A DNA stretch of 51,416 nt from an uncultured Clostridiaceae bacterium (GCA_902477765.1 CABSIM010000012.1:1-51416); one strand, 5' to 3'; counted from the stretch's first letter, positions 16,114 to 24,364 are shown. Numbers and translations: made by a program. The notes: a model not told the origin generated them from the sequence alone.

Positions 16114-16830
16114 CTATCTGCCCCCGGTAATGCAGGCCGCCATGAAATATACCTTTTTCACACCGCCCTGCTTAAGGATTCCGGCACAGGCTTCCATGGT
16201 GCTTCCTGTGGTATAAATATCGTCCACAAGAATCACCGTCTCCGGAACCCGTCTTCCTTCCGGCAGATTCATCTCAAATGCACCTCGCAGATTTTCAAGA
16301 CGCTCCCCGGGCGTCAGATCCTTCTGCGGACGGGTTTTCCGGCGGCGCACCAGCAGATCCGGCCACACCGGAATTCCCAGCTGTTCTCCGATCCTGTCTG
16401 CCAGTACTTCCGCCTGATTGAATCCCCGGGACTTTTTTCTGGACGGATGAACCGGCACCGGAACCAGAGCTTCCGCCCCCATGCCTTCTGCCCGCTTCCG
16501 GAAACGTGCCGCCATGGCAGCGCCGTAAAAATCCAGATACTCCCGGCGGTTTCCGTATTTGATCCCTGCCATGGACCTCCGGGCTGTTTCGTCATAATTC
16601 AGAAGCGCCATGCCGGATTCAAAAGAATGTTTCCGTTTTCCGCAGTCCCGGCAGTATTCGTCCGAACTCAGCGGAATCTCTTTTCCGCAGCTCCGGCAGA
16701 CAGGCGGAGACGTAAAGGACAGTTTCTGAAAACAGTCCCGGCAGATCAGACTGCCGGGCGGTTCCGTGATCTCTCCGCAGACCGGACACCGTCTGGGAAA
16801 AATAATATTGAGAAAAAAGTCTTTGTTCAA
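16114..16830 (-). CDS. comF: ComF family phosphoribosyltransferase-like protein
   Basis: 238 residues, similar to competence protein ComF. N-terminal zinc ribbons (CPVC near 16-19, CRDC near 33-36, then CRSC and CRDC up to about residue 65) are followed by a phosphoribosyltransferase fold with the PRPP-loop motif VILVDDIYTTGST near 200. ComF works with a helicase in bringing single-stranded DNA into the cell in competent bacteria. The start is TTG at 16828-16830, with AAAGGA six bases before. The gene follows recD2 closely, an arrangement that links two DNA-processing proteins. Confidence 0.85.
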   Translation of the reverse strand: MNKDFFLNIIFPRRCPVCGEITEPPGSLICRDCFQKLSFTSPPVCRSCGKEIPLSSDEYCRDCGKRKHSFESGMALLNYDETARRSMAGIKYGNRREYLDFYGAAMAARFRKRAEGMGAEALVPVPVHPSRKKSRGFNQAEVLADRIGEQLGIPVWPDLLVRRRKTRPQKDLTPGERLENLRGAFEMNLPEGRRVPETVILVDDIYTTGSTMEACAGILKQGGVKKVYFMAACITGGR

Positions 16831-16854
16831 TCCGTTTCCTTTCAGCGCAGATGC

Positions 16855-19128
16855 CTAGAATTCGATCTCCAGGATTCTTTCTTTAAGACCTGAATACCGC
16901 TTCTGTTCCGTTTCATTGTCCACCATGGCCTGAAAAACCCCGGGAAGCCCCACAAGACACACACAGGTCCTGGCTCTGGTCACGGCAGTATAGATAAGAT
17001 TTCTGGTCATCAGCATTTTAGGCCCGGTGTGAACCGGAATCACCACCGCCGGATATTCGCTTCCCTGAGATTTATGTATGGTGATGGCATACGCCAGTTC
17101 CAGCTCTTCCAGCTGTCTGAAACTGTACTCCGCCATTCTTCCCTCATCAAATTCCACCGTCAGGGTTTCCGCAAACGAATCGATGGTACGGATCACCCCG
17201 GTATCCCCGTTGAAGACGCCGGTTCCCTTATCCACCGGAATTCCGTATCGGTTCCGGATTTCCCACTCCATCTGATAGTTGTTCCGGATCTGCATGACCT
17301 TGTCCCCGGTGCGGAATATGGTACCTCCGTACTCCTTCTCCTGTCTGTCCGGCGCCGGCGGATTGAAATGTTCCTGCAGGACCCGGTTCAGCTGTTCCAC
17401 TCCAAGGGCGCCCTTGCGCATGGGTGTCATGATCTGGATCTCAGCAGTCTCCGCTCCCACATATCCGGGAAGCTTGTCCTGCACAAGAACAATCATATCC
17501 TTTATGATATCCGCGGGATGTTCTCTGCGGATGAAAAGAAAATCCCTGCTTCTCTTATCCAGAGGGACCCGCTCCCCTGCGTTGATTTTATGGGCATTGA
17601 CAATGATATCGCTCTGGGCTGCCTGCCGGAAGATCTTCGTCAGTTTTACCACAGGAAATTTCCCGGAATCGATGATGTCTTTCAGCACATTTCCCGGCCC
17701 CACGCTGGGCAGCTGGTTCACATCTCCCACAAGAATCAGCCGGGTTCCCACATTGACTGCTTTAAGAAGCGCATGCATCAGGGTAATGTCCACCATGGAC
17801 ATTTCATCAATGATCAGCACATCCGCATCCAGAGGATTGGTCTCATTCCGTTCAAAATGCATTCCTTCCAGCCTGTTTTCCGCAATCCCCGCCTGGCCTC
17901 CTTCACCGCCTGCGCCTCTGCCCGCAGGGCCAGATGAAGGGATTCCCGTCAGTTCCAGAAGCCGGTGGATGGTTTTTGCCTCGTATCCGGTGGTCTCCGA
18001 CATGCGTTTGGCTGCTCTGCCGGTGGGCGCCGCCAGCAGAATCTCCATGTCATCCTGCTCGAAATACTGTATGATCGTATTGATGGTGGTGGTCTTTCCG
18101 GTTCCCGGGCCGCCCGTAATGATCAGAAGTCCGCTGTTCACAGCCTGGAGCACAGCCTCTTCCTGATGCTCATCCAGATGAATCTCCTCCGCTTCCGAAA
18201 TGGCGGAAAGCCTCTTTCTGATCTGATCTGCCGGTACATGATCCTTCACATTCAGATCATGAAGCATCCGTGCCGTATTCAGTTCCATATAGTAAAACTG
18301 TGCCGGATATACGATCCTGACACCGTTCTTTTCTTTCACCACCAGCTTTTTTTCCATCTGCAGATCCACCAGATGCTTTTCCATGTGCTCCGGTTCCGCA
18401 TTCAGAAGTTCGGCGGCGTTCCGGTACAGTTCCTCTTCCGGCAGACAGGTATGTCCGTTTCCCACAGCCTGAAGAAGCGTATAGAACAGACCGCTTTTCA
18501 TTCTGTAATCCGAGTCCGTAAAGATTCCCACTTTCCGGGCAATCTCATCCGCAATCTTGAACCCCACGCCCTGAATGTCATCTGCCAGCTGATAGGGGTT
18601 TTCCTGTACCACCGAATATGCCGCCGGCCCGTAATGCCGGTAGATCTTTACAGCCAGGTTCATGGAAATTCCGTACTGCTGGAGGAACAGCATGGCCTGG
18701 CGCATATCCCGTTTTTCTTCCACCTGGGCGCTGATCTCCATGGCCATCCGCTCTGAAATGCCTTTTACCTCGGACAGTCTTTCCGGCTCTTCTTCCATGA
18801 TCCGGAACGTATCCTGTCCGAATTTTTTCACGATCCTGGAAGCTAAAGCAGCTCCGATGCCTTTGATCGCACCGGAGCCCAGATATCGTTCCATGGCCAG
18901 CGTATTTTCGGGAGCCTTGATCTCATAGCTCTCCACTGCCAGCTGTTCACCGTAAATGGAATGTTCCACCATCCGTCCCGTGGCCTCAATCAGCTCCCCT
19001 TCACTGATATAGTGAAAAGTTCCCACCAGGATATATTCTTCCTTCCCGTCCGTGACGCTGAGGACCGAATAGCCGTTTTCTTCATTACGGTATTTTATTT
19101 TTTCCACATACCCTTTTACTGTTGCCAT
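16855..19128 (-). CDS. recD2: ATP-dependent 5'-3' DNA helicase RecD2
   Basis: About 757 residues, normal for RecD2. It has an N-terminal OB-like region, helix-hairpin-helix repeats (about 90-210), and then the superfamily-1B helicase core with Walker A GGPGTGKTTT near 340, PTGRAAKRMSE near 370, Walker B IIDEMSMVD near 440 and the C-terminal UvrD-like motif AITIHKSQGSEYP near 700. A glycine-rich loop (GPAGRGAGGEGGQAG, about 405-420) is inserted between motifs. I start at ATG 19128; a GTG two codons earlier is also possible, and neither has a strong ribosome binding site. It lies 21 bases after mreB. Confidence 0.93.
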   Translation of the reverse strand: MATVKGYVEKIKYRNEENGYSVLSVTDGKEEYILVGTFHYISEGELIEATGRMVEHSIYGEQLAVESYEIKAPENTLAMERYLGSGAIKGIGAALASRIVKKFGQDTFRIMEEEPERLSEVKGISERMAMEISAQVEEKRDMRQAMLFLQQYGISMNLAVKIYRHYGPAAYSVVQENPYQLADDIQGVGFKIADEIARKVGIFTDSDYRMKSGLFYTLLQAVGNGHTCLPEEELYRNAAELLNAEPEHMEKHLVDLQMEKKLVVKEKNGVRIVYPAQFYYMELNTARMLHDLNVKDHVPADQIRKRLSAISEAEEIHLDEHQEEAVLQAVNSGLLIITGGPGTGKTTTINTIIQYFEQDDMEILLAAPTGRAAKRMSETTGYEAKTIHRLLELTGIPSSGPAGRGAGGEGGQAGIAENRLEGMHFERNETNPLDADVLIIDEMSMVDITLMHALLKAVNVGTRLILVGDVNQLPSVGPGNVLKDIIDSGKFPVVKLTKIFRQAAQSDIIVNAHKINAGERVPLDKRSRDFLFIRREHPADIIKDMIVLVQDKLPGYVGAETAEIQIMTPMRKGALGVEQLNRVLQEHFNPPAPDRQEKEYGGTIFRTGDKVMQIRNNYQMEWEIRNRYGIPVDKGTGVFNGDTGVIRTIDSFAETLTVEFDEGRMAEYSFRQLEELELAYAITIHKSQGSEYPAVVIPVHTGPKMLMTRNLIYTAVTRARTCVCLVGLPGVFQAMVDNETEQKRYSGLKERILEIEF

Positions 19129-19149
19129 ACACACTCATACGGCGCAGCA

Positions 19150-20154
19150 TCAGTCTTCCGCGCCTTTTCCGCCGCCATGGGCGAACTCAATGAATTTTCC
19201 GGTTCCGATCGCCACCGCAGTCAGCGGCTCCTCGGCGATCATTGTGTTGATTCCCGTCTTCTCTTCGATCAGGGCATCCAGTCCTGAAAGCAGGGAACCG
19301 CCTCCGGTCAGTACAATGCCGCGGTCAAAAATATCGGCAGCCAGTTCCGGTGGCGTACGTTCCAGAACGCTGTGAACCGCATCCACAATCTGAAGTGCCG
19401 GCTCTTTCAGTGCCTCCAGTGTTTCATCGGAAGTCACCACGATGGTCTTCGGAAGGCCTGTCACCAGGTTTCTGCCGCGTACTTCCATGGTTACCAGTTC
19501 CGGGCGGCGGTAAGCCGCACCGATATTGATCTTGATCTCCTCGGCTGTTCTTTCACCGATCAGAAGATTGTGCTTCTTTCTCATATAACGCACCAGCGCC
19601 TCATCAAAGTCGTCTCCGGCCACCTTGATGGATGTGCTCACAACGGTGCCGCCCAGAGAAATCACTGCGATATCCGCAGTACCGCCTCCGATATCCACGA
19701 TCATGTTTCCGCATGCCTTGGAAATATCAATTCCGGCTCCGATGGCGGCGGCTACCGGCTCCTCAATGATACATACTTCCCTTGCTCCGGCATTATAGGT
19801 AGCATCCTCAACCGCCTTCTTCTCCACTTCCGTGGCTCCGCTGGGAATGCAGACTGCAATTCTCGGCTTTCTCAGAGTCCTCTTTCCCACAGCCTTGTCA
19901 ATAAAATATTTCAGCATTTTTTCTGTAACGGTATAATCGGAAATAACGCCCTTGCGGAGCGGACGCACGGCCACGATATTGCCGGGAGTACGTCCGATCA
20001 TCAGCCGCGCTTCCTCACCGAACGTAATAATCTTGTTTGTATCCCGGTCCAGTGCAACCACAGACGGCTCCTTGAGCACAACGCCTTTTCCTTTAATGTA
20101 CACCAGAATGCTGGCCGTACCCAAATCAATTCCAATGTCATTTGACATCATCAT
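19150..20154 (-). CDS. mreB: Rod-shape-determining protein MreB (MreB/Mbl type)
   Basis: Bacterial actin that guides lateral wall synthesis. About 334 residues with the ASKHA ATPase motifs: phosphate 1 IGIDLGTASILVYIKGKG near 6-23, phosphate 2 DIGGGTADIAVISLGG near 160 and an adenosine loop LTGGGSLLSGLD near 290. The ATG at 20154 is best placed, nine bases after GGAGG; the earlier ATG at 20160 is too close. It is followed by recD2 and comF. mreC and mreD are not adjacent, so this could be an Mbl-like paralogue rather than the mreBCD-operon copy. Confidence 0.93.
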   Translation of the reverse strand: MMMSNDIGIDLGTASILVYIKGKGVVLKEPSVVALDRDTNKIITFGEEARLMIGRTPGNIVAVRPLRKGVISDYTVTEKMLKYFIDKAVGKRTLRKPRIAVCIPSGATEVEKKAVEDATYNAGAREVCIIEEPVAAAIGAGIDISKACGNMIVDIGGGTADIAVISLGGTVVSTSIKVAGDDFDEALVRYMRKKHNLLIGERTAEEIKINIGAAYRRPELVTMEVRGRNLVTGLPKTIVVTSDETLEALKEPALQIVDAVHSVLERTPPELAADIFDRGIVLTGGGSLLSGLDALIEEKTGINTMIAEEPLTAVAIGTGKFIEFAHGGGKGAED

Positions 20155-20243
20155 TGCCATTTTCCTCCTGTTTTTCCTTAACTTCTCTTGTCCATCATCT
20201 ATATTTTCGTTATGTACCCGTCAGGGCACGGAATATCAATCTT

Positions 20244-20272
20244 ATTATATACAAAACCCTATGGTTTTTAAA
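20244..20272 (-). promoter_or_regulatory. Probable mreB promoter
   Basis: On the minus strand TTTAAA (20267-20272), a 17-base spacer and TATAAT (20244-20249), about 90 bases before the mreB start. Just upstream of this promoter, an AAGGAGG precedes a five-codon ATG-to-TAA reading frame (MKKTL, 20266-20283 region), which may be chance. Confidence 0.6.
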
Positions 20273-20331
20273 GAGTTTTTTTCATTTTTCACACCTCCTT
20301 AAGCAAATTTATTTTTTTTTTATCGGCACTA

Positions 20332-20361
20332 CACAGTTTGGACACATTTTTTCCCTATAAT
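20332..20361 (+). promoter_or_regulatory. Promoter with CACAGTTTGGACA element, upstream copy
   Basis: CACAGTTTGGACA (20332-20344), 11 bases, then TATAAT (20356-20361). The same 13 bases stand 11 bases before CATAAT at 22293-22322. The standard -35 window overlaps the element (ACAGTT at 17-base spacing), so it is either an unusual -35 region or an activator site. It drives the predicted RNA at 20368-20501 and perhaps the flotillin gene. Confidence 0.65.
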
Positions 20362-20367
20362 ACAATT

Positions 20368-20501
20368 ACGTTATCCGAAAGGATAACCTGCCTTTGTTTC
20401 AAGTGGTTCACTTGAACACACAAAGCTTTTTCATACTCATACCGGGCGGGCAACCGTCCGGTCCCCCTTGACTTTCTGCTCCGCTTCTGCGGAGCTTTTT
20501 T
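20368..20501 (+). ncRNA. Predicted structured small RNA upstream of the flotillin-like gene
   Basis: About 134 nt between a promoter and a terminator, with no reading frame of note. Stem 1 (20370-20387) is a perfect 7-bp stem closed by a GAAA tetraloop at the very 5' end. Stem 2 (20392-20425) has CTTTGT/ACAAAG outside and an 8-bp inner stem with a 3-base loop. Stem 3 (20441-20462) has nine pairs closed by a GCAA tetraloop. A single-stranded CCCCCTTGACTTTCT follows, then the terminator (20478-20501). No known riboswitch or housekeeping RNA was recognised. It could be a stand-alone regulator or an attenuating leader for the gene at 20662. Confidence 0.6.
20478..20501 (+). terminator. Terminator of the upstream small RNA
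   Basis: GCTCCGC and GCGGAGC form a 7-bp stem around TTCT, followed at once by TTTTTT. It lies 160 bases before the flotillin start. Confidence 0.9.
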
Positions 20502-20661
20502 ATGTCCGGCACAATTTCTGTTTGTTCTCTTTTCGTATAATCTTTCTTTTTTCTGTCAATTCTTGACATTTTTCTGAACTTTATTCTCATTTTCTCTCTT
20601 TCATGTTAATATAAAGACAAAGAAACCATTTCCCTGTTTTTCAGACATGAAAGGAGATATT

Positions 20662-22230
20662 ATGCCGTTTAATCTGATTGTTCCCCTTGTGGCAGCTGTC
20701 ATTCTGCTGGTTCTTTTCATTCTTATTATTACCCAGGGATATGTGAAGGCTCCGCCGGACCACGCATATATCATTTCCGGCCTCAGAAAAGAGCCGAGAA
20801 TCCTTGTGGGACGGGCAGGCTTCAAAATCCCGTTTTTTGAGCAGCTGGACAAACTGTATCTGGGCCAGATCACCGTTGATATCAAAACCGATGAATATAT
20901 TCCCACCAATGACTTCATCAATGTCATGGTGGACGCCGTCGCCAAGGTACGGGTGGCGGACGACCCCGCCCAGATGAAACTGGCCATGAGAAACTTTCTT
21001 AATAAGGAAGCCGGAAAAATTGCCGCGGATCTTCAGGATTCCCTTCAGGGCAACATGCGTGAGATCATCGGTACCCTGACGCTGCGGGCCATCAACACAG
21101 ACAGGGATTCTTTCTCTGATCAGGTGATGGCCAAAGCTTCCAAAGACATGGAAAAGCTGGGAATCGACATTCTCTCCTGCAATATCCAGAATGTCACCGA
21201 TGAACACGGACTGATCCAGGATCTCGGTATGGACAATACTTCAAAAATCCGGAAAGATGCTTCCATCGCGAAAGCAGAAGCGGAAAGGGATATTGCCATT
21301 GCCCAGGCGGCAGCCGACAAGGCCGCCAATGACGCGCGTGTACTGGCAGAAACAGAAATCGCCCAGAAAAACAACGAGCTTTCCATTACCAAGGCTGAAC
21401 TCCAGAAAGCTTCAGATACAAAAAAGGCAGAAGCGGACGCAGCATATGAAATCCAGAAGCAGGAACAGCAGCGGACCATCCAGACTGCCACAGTCAACGC
21501 ACAGATTGCCCGGGCAGAGCGCGAAGCTGAACTGAGACGTCAGGAAGTTGCCGTACAGCAGCAGGCACTGGAGGCGGAAATCAATAAAAAAGCCGATGCC
21601 GACCGGTATGCCATCGAACAGGCAGCGGCGGCGGAACTCACCAGACGTCAGCGGGAAGCGGAAGCCAGACAGTACGAGCAGGAAAAAGAAGCCGCCGCAA
21701 AGAAGGCCCGGGCAGAAGCGGAGAAATACGCCATGCTCCAGGAAGCCGAGGGAATCCGTGCCCGCGGAGAAGCCGAGGCCGCTGCCATTCAGGCAAAAGC
21801 TCTGGCAGAAGCGGAAGGTATGGAAAAGAAGGCGGAGGCCTATCAGAAATACAACAGAGCCGCCATGGCAGAAATGATGATCAAGGTGCTTCCGGAAATT
21901 GCCGGCAAAATCGCAGAGCCTCTGTCCCAGATTGAAAAAATCACAATCATCGGAGGTGACGGCAGCGGAAACGGAGTCGGATCTGTCGCCGGCAACGTAC
22001 CGGTGGTCATGGCTCGCCTGTTTGAATCCATGAAGGAAGCCACCGGTGTGGATCTGGCTGAAATCATGAGGGCAGACACCTATGACGCCAAAGTCACCAG
22101 AAACGTGAACCTGTCAGGCGTCCCGGATCTTGCCTCCGGCAGTTCCCAAAACAGCCGGACCGCTTCTGCAGCTTCTTCCCCCGAAACCTCCCGGACTCCC
22201 GGCAGTGCTCCGGGTACCGGGGAAGCTTAA
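20662..22230 (+). CDS. Flotillin-like SPFH-domain protein (YqiK/FloT type)
   Basis: Scaffold protein of membrane microdomains. 522 residues: an N-terminal membrane-inserted hydrophobic segment (MPFNLIVPLVAAVILLVLF, about 1-28), the SPFH/band-7 domain (about 30-210), then a long Ala/Glu/Lys/Gln-rich coiled coil (about 215-400) that drives oligomerisation. The conserved end region has EMMIKVLPEIAGKIAEPLSQIEKI, shown here in part, and a Ser/Pro/Gly-rich tail from about 490. The start is the ATG at 20662, five bases after AAGGAG; an ATG five codons upstream overlaps that site. The usual partner nfeD is not adjacent. It is flanked on both sides by predicted small RNAs. Confidence 0.9.
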   Translation: MPFNLIVPLVAAVILLVLFILIITQGYVKAPPDHAYIISGLRKEPRILVGRAGFKIPFFEQLDKLYLGQITVDIKTDEYIPTNDFINVMVDAVAKVRVADDPAQMKLAMRNFLNKEAGKIAADLQDSLQGNMREIIGTLTLRAINTDRDSFSDQVMAKASKDMEKLGIDILSCNIQNVTDEHGLIQDLGMDNTSKIRKDASIAKAEAERDIAIAQAAADKAANDARVLAETEIAQKNNELSITKAELQKASDTKKAEADAAYEIQKQEQQRTIQTATVNAQIARAEREAELRRQEVAVQQQALEAEINKKADADRYAIEQAAAAELTRRQREAEARQYEQEKEAAAKKARAEAEKYAMLQEAEGIRARGEAEAAAIQAKALAEAEGMEKKAEAYQKYNRAAMAEMMIKVLPEIAGKIAEPLSQIEKITIIGGDGSGNGVGSVAGNVPVVMARLFESMKEATGVDLAEIMRADTYDAKVTRNVNLSGVPDLASGSSQNSRTASAASSPETSRTPGSAPGTGEA

Positions 22231-22292
22231 CTTTCTGTTTTGAAATGATTTAAGATTTTGTAATTTTTTTCATACTTCTTTCAGGAACTTTC

Positions 22293-22322
22293 CACAGTTT
22301 GGACATAACTTTATGGCATAAT
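22293..22322 (+). promoter_or_regulatory. Promoter with CACAGTTTGGACA element, downstream copy
   Basis: CACAGTTTGGACA (22293-22305), 11 bases, then CATAAT (22317-22322). Element and spacing are identical to the copy at 20332-20361, while the intervening bases differ, as expected for a conserved control site rather than a recent duplication. Confidence 0.65.
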
Positions 22323-22328
22323 GTAAAC

Positions 22329-22456
22329 AATCAGCTGAGGAATGATTCCCGGCTGATTCCTCCCCCCAGACAAGAGACCACTTTTTCATATATACCAACA
22401 TTTCCTATATGTGCAGCAGAAATCCCGGCCGGAAAGCCGGGATTTCTGCTGTTTCA
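22329..22456 (+). ncRNA. Predicted small RNA downstream of the flotillin-like gene
   Basis: About 128 nt with no convincing reading frame. It starts with a hairpin at its 5' end (22329-22358: AATCAGC/GCTGATT outside, GGAA/TTCC inside a small internal loop). A C-rich single strand CCTCCCCCC (22359-22367) follows, then an unstructured AU-rich part containing CTTTTTCATATATACC, and a 16-bp terminator stem. The CTTTTTCATA...ATACC segment is nearly repeated in the upstream small RNA (20426-20443). CCTCCCCCC would pair with GGGGGGAGG, so it could mask Shine-Dalgarno sequences. The hairpin at the end may also serve the flotillin mRNA. Confidence 0.55.
22414..22454 (+). terminator. Terminator hairpin after the downstream small RNA
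   Basis: Sixteen perfect pairs (CAGCAGAAATCCCGGC against GCCGGGATTTCTGCTG) around the loop CGGAAA, followed by a modest T run (TTTC). The long stem makes it plausible in spite of the short tail. Confidence 0.75.
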
Positions 22457-22491
22457 GGGACTGTGATTTTCACATTTGGCCCCGGATATTC

Positions 22492-22520
22492 TTGCCAAAT
22501 TTTCTGTTTTGCCGTATCAT
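22492..22520 (+). promoter_or_regulatory. Sigma-A promoter of the PF06541-type membrane gene
   Basis: TTGCCA (22492-22497), 17 bases, TATCAT (22515-22520). The ATG of the next gene lies 34 bases downstream and has AGGAGG in front. Confidence 0.7.
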
Positions 22521-22554
22521 AGAAATTGCAGAACTTTTTTCAGGAGGCGTATTC

Positions 22555-23427
22555 ATGCTGACCTATACCTGGTATCACTGGCTGGCTTTTTTCTATTTTT
22601 ACTGTTTTTTCGGGTGGATCTTTGAATCTTCCTATGTTTCCATAAAAATGAAGCACTTTGTCAACAGAGGATTCCTGCGCCTCCCCATGCTGCCTTTATA
22701 CGGAAGCGGCGCAGTCATGATGCTCTGGGTTTCCCTCCCGTTTCAGGACAGCCTGTTCCTGACATACCTGTCCGGCATGGCAGGCGCCACAGTGCTGGAA
22801 TACGTTACCGGCTGGGCCATGGAACTTCTGTTCAAAGTCCGTTACTGGGATTACAGCAGCCAGAAATATAATCTTAACGGCTATATCTGTCTCAGTTCCT
22901 CCATTGCCTGGGGATTTCTGACAATCCTGATGACCGAAGTCATCCATCAGCCCATTGCGCGTCTGGTCACCAGCTGCCCTCCTCTGCTCTGTATCTTTAT
23001 GGTAACGGCGGTCAGCGTGGTCTTTGTATATGATACCATTTACAGTGTCCGCCAGGCTCTGGCTCTCGGCAAATCCCTGGAAGCCCTTACCAGGCTGCGC
23101 AGAGAACTGGAAAGCGTTCAGGTTCAGGCCTCTTTACTGAAGCTGGAAGCCAGGGACCGGCTTGAAGAAACAAAAGCCGGACTCCGTCTGGATGATTTCA
23201 TGGATCTGAGGGATTCTGCAGAGCTCCATCTGGATGCTCTGAAAGGCAAGACCGAACAGCAGCTTGCTGACCTCCGTTCTGAACTGGAGGCCAAAATCTC
23301 TCTTGTACGGTCCGGACATGCCAAATCTCTTCGCAGTATTCTCCGCGGCAATCCGACGGCTGCCTCCGGGCGGTTCGAGAAAGCACTCCGGGAACTGCGG
23401 GAATATCTGGACGAAACCTACGGATGA
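22555..23427 (+). CDS. Putative ABC-transporter-permease family membrane protein (PF06541 type)
   Basis: 290 residues: about five transmembrane segments in the first 165 residues, with FYFYCFFGWIFESSYVSIK near 12-30 and RGFLRLPMLPLYGSGAV near 39-55, motifs typical of Firmicutes proteins annotated as putative ABC transporter permeases although no ATPase partner is known. The C-terminal third is a charged coiled coil (about 185-270) rich in Leu, Glu and Arg, likely cytoplasmic. The ATG at 22555 has AGGAGG eight bases upstream. It is monocistronic, between its own promoter and a bidirectional terminator. Function unknown. Confidence 0.8.
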   Translation: MLTYTWYHWLAFFYFYCFFGWIFESSYVSIKMKHFVNRGFLRLPMLPLYGSGAVMMLWVSLPFQDSLFLTYLSGMAGATVLEYVTGWAMELLFKVRYWDYSSQKYNLNGYICLSSSIAWGFLTILMTEVIHQPIARLVTSCPPLLCIFMVTAVSVVFVYDTIYSVRQALALGKSLEALTRLRRELESVQVQASLLKLEARDRLEETKAGLRLDDFMDLRDSAELHLDALKGKTEQQLADLRSELEAKISLVRSGHAKSLRSILRGNPTAASGRFEKALRELREYLDETYG

Positions 23428-23440
23428 TAAACGGATATGC

Positions 23441-23497
23441 AAAAGAGCGCTGCGCCACAGATGGGTCATCCATCTATGGCACAGCGCTCCTTTTTCT
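23441..23497. terminator. Bidirectional terminator between convergent genes
   Basis: GAGCGCTG...CAGCGCTC outer arms and an inner CAGATGG/CCATCT stem make a long hairpin. AAAA lies on its left and CTTTTT on its right, so it can stop transcription from both the plus-strand gene ending at 23427 and the minus-strand yitT-like gene ending at 23590. Confidence 0.9.
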
Positions 23498-23589
23498 TGT
23501 CTGAAACAGGAAGGACCGCTCCATCCTCTGTTCTGATGATTCTGCGGTACTCCCGTTCTGTCTGCAGAGCCGGACGGAAACAGTCCGGC

Positions 23590-24285
23590 TTACCTTTCCG
23601 CCGTCAGCTCAGAATATTTTCCATTCCGTTTCTTTTTTTCTTTCTGCTCCCTCTCTGCGTCTTCTTTTTCTTCCCCGCTGCCCAGACGGTAAATTTTTCC
23701 GATTATAAAGGAAGAAATACTGACCGTCACCAGAGAGCAGGCAATTTTCAGCGGAGGAATATACGTCAGGGATAACATCAGAACAATAAAATCTGTCAGG
23801 AAATAACATGTTTCCAGTTTTGCCCCCGATACCCTGCTGAGAATCAGAGCCAATGCATCATCTCCGCCTGAAGCCCCGCCTGCGCGGACCACCAGGCCAA
23901 CACCGATTCCCACAAACATACCGCCTGCCACAGCCGCAAGAAGCGGCATTCCGCCAAGATCCGGCAGCAGGTATCCCATCCGTTCGTGAACGGAATAAAA
24001 AAAGGAATACCCCAGGCTGGCAATGACAGCGTTCCTGAGAAACCCTCCGCCCAGAAGTTTCCAGCCGATCAGATAGCAGAAAAAATCCATGGCCGGCCCT
24101 GTTATGCTGGGCGAAACACCGAACCAGTGCTGCAGCAGCAGCTGAAGTCCGAATACACCGCCTTCGGTAATCTCGCTCTGAGAATGTACATTGTAAAGAC
24201 CGAAGGACAAAATAGCTGTTCCAAGCAGCAGACCGCCGTAACGTACAACGGCTTTCCGGGCCTCTGCTTTTTGCAGCGTTTTCAT
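23590..24285 (-). CDS. YitT family membrane protein
   Basis: 231 residues with five or six transmembrane segments and family motifs: SEITEGGVFGLQLLLQHWFG near 37-56 and a glycine-rich GGASGGDDALALIL near 136-150. It ends in a charged tail of about 35 residues (EEKEDAEREQKEKKKRNGK) and lacks the DUF2179 domain that many YitT proteins carry at the C-terminus. Its function is not established; it is thought to be a transporter-like membrane protein. AAGGAG precedes the ATG and a promoter lies 50-80 bases upstream. Confidence 0.85.
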   Translation of the reverse strand: MKTLQKAEARKAVVRYGGLLLGTAILSFGLYNVHSQSEITEGGVFGLQLLLQHWFGVSPSITGPAMDFFCYLIGWKLLGGGFLRNAVIASLGYSFFYSVHERMGYLLPDLGGMPLLAAVAGGMFVGIGVGLVVRAGGASGGDDALALILSRVSGAKLETCYFLTDFIVLMLSLTYIPPLKIACSLVTVSISSFIIGKIYRLGSGEEKEDAEREQKEKKKRNGKYSELTAER

Positions 24286-24334
24286 GATAACAACTCCTTT
24301 TCCTTATATGATTTTGAAATTCCCTGTCTTTTTT

Positions 24335-24364
24335 ATTATATCAGATCCGTCATATCTCCTTCAA
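24335..24364 (-). promoter_or_regulatory. Promoter of the yitT-like gene
   Basis: On the minus strand TTGAAG (24359-24364), an 18-base spacer and TATAAT (24335-24340). A perfect GC-rich hairpin (24385-24408, 11-bp arms with a 2-base centre) lies just upstream and may end the preceding reductase transcript, although no T run follows it. Confidence 0.65.
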
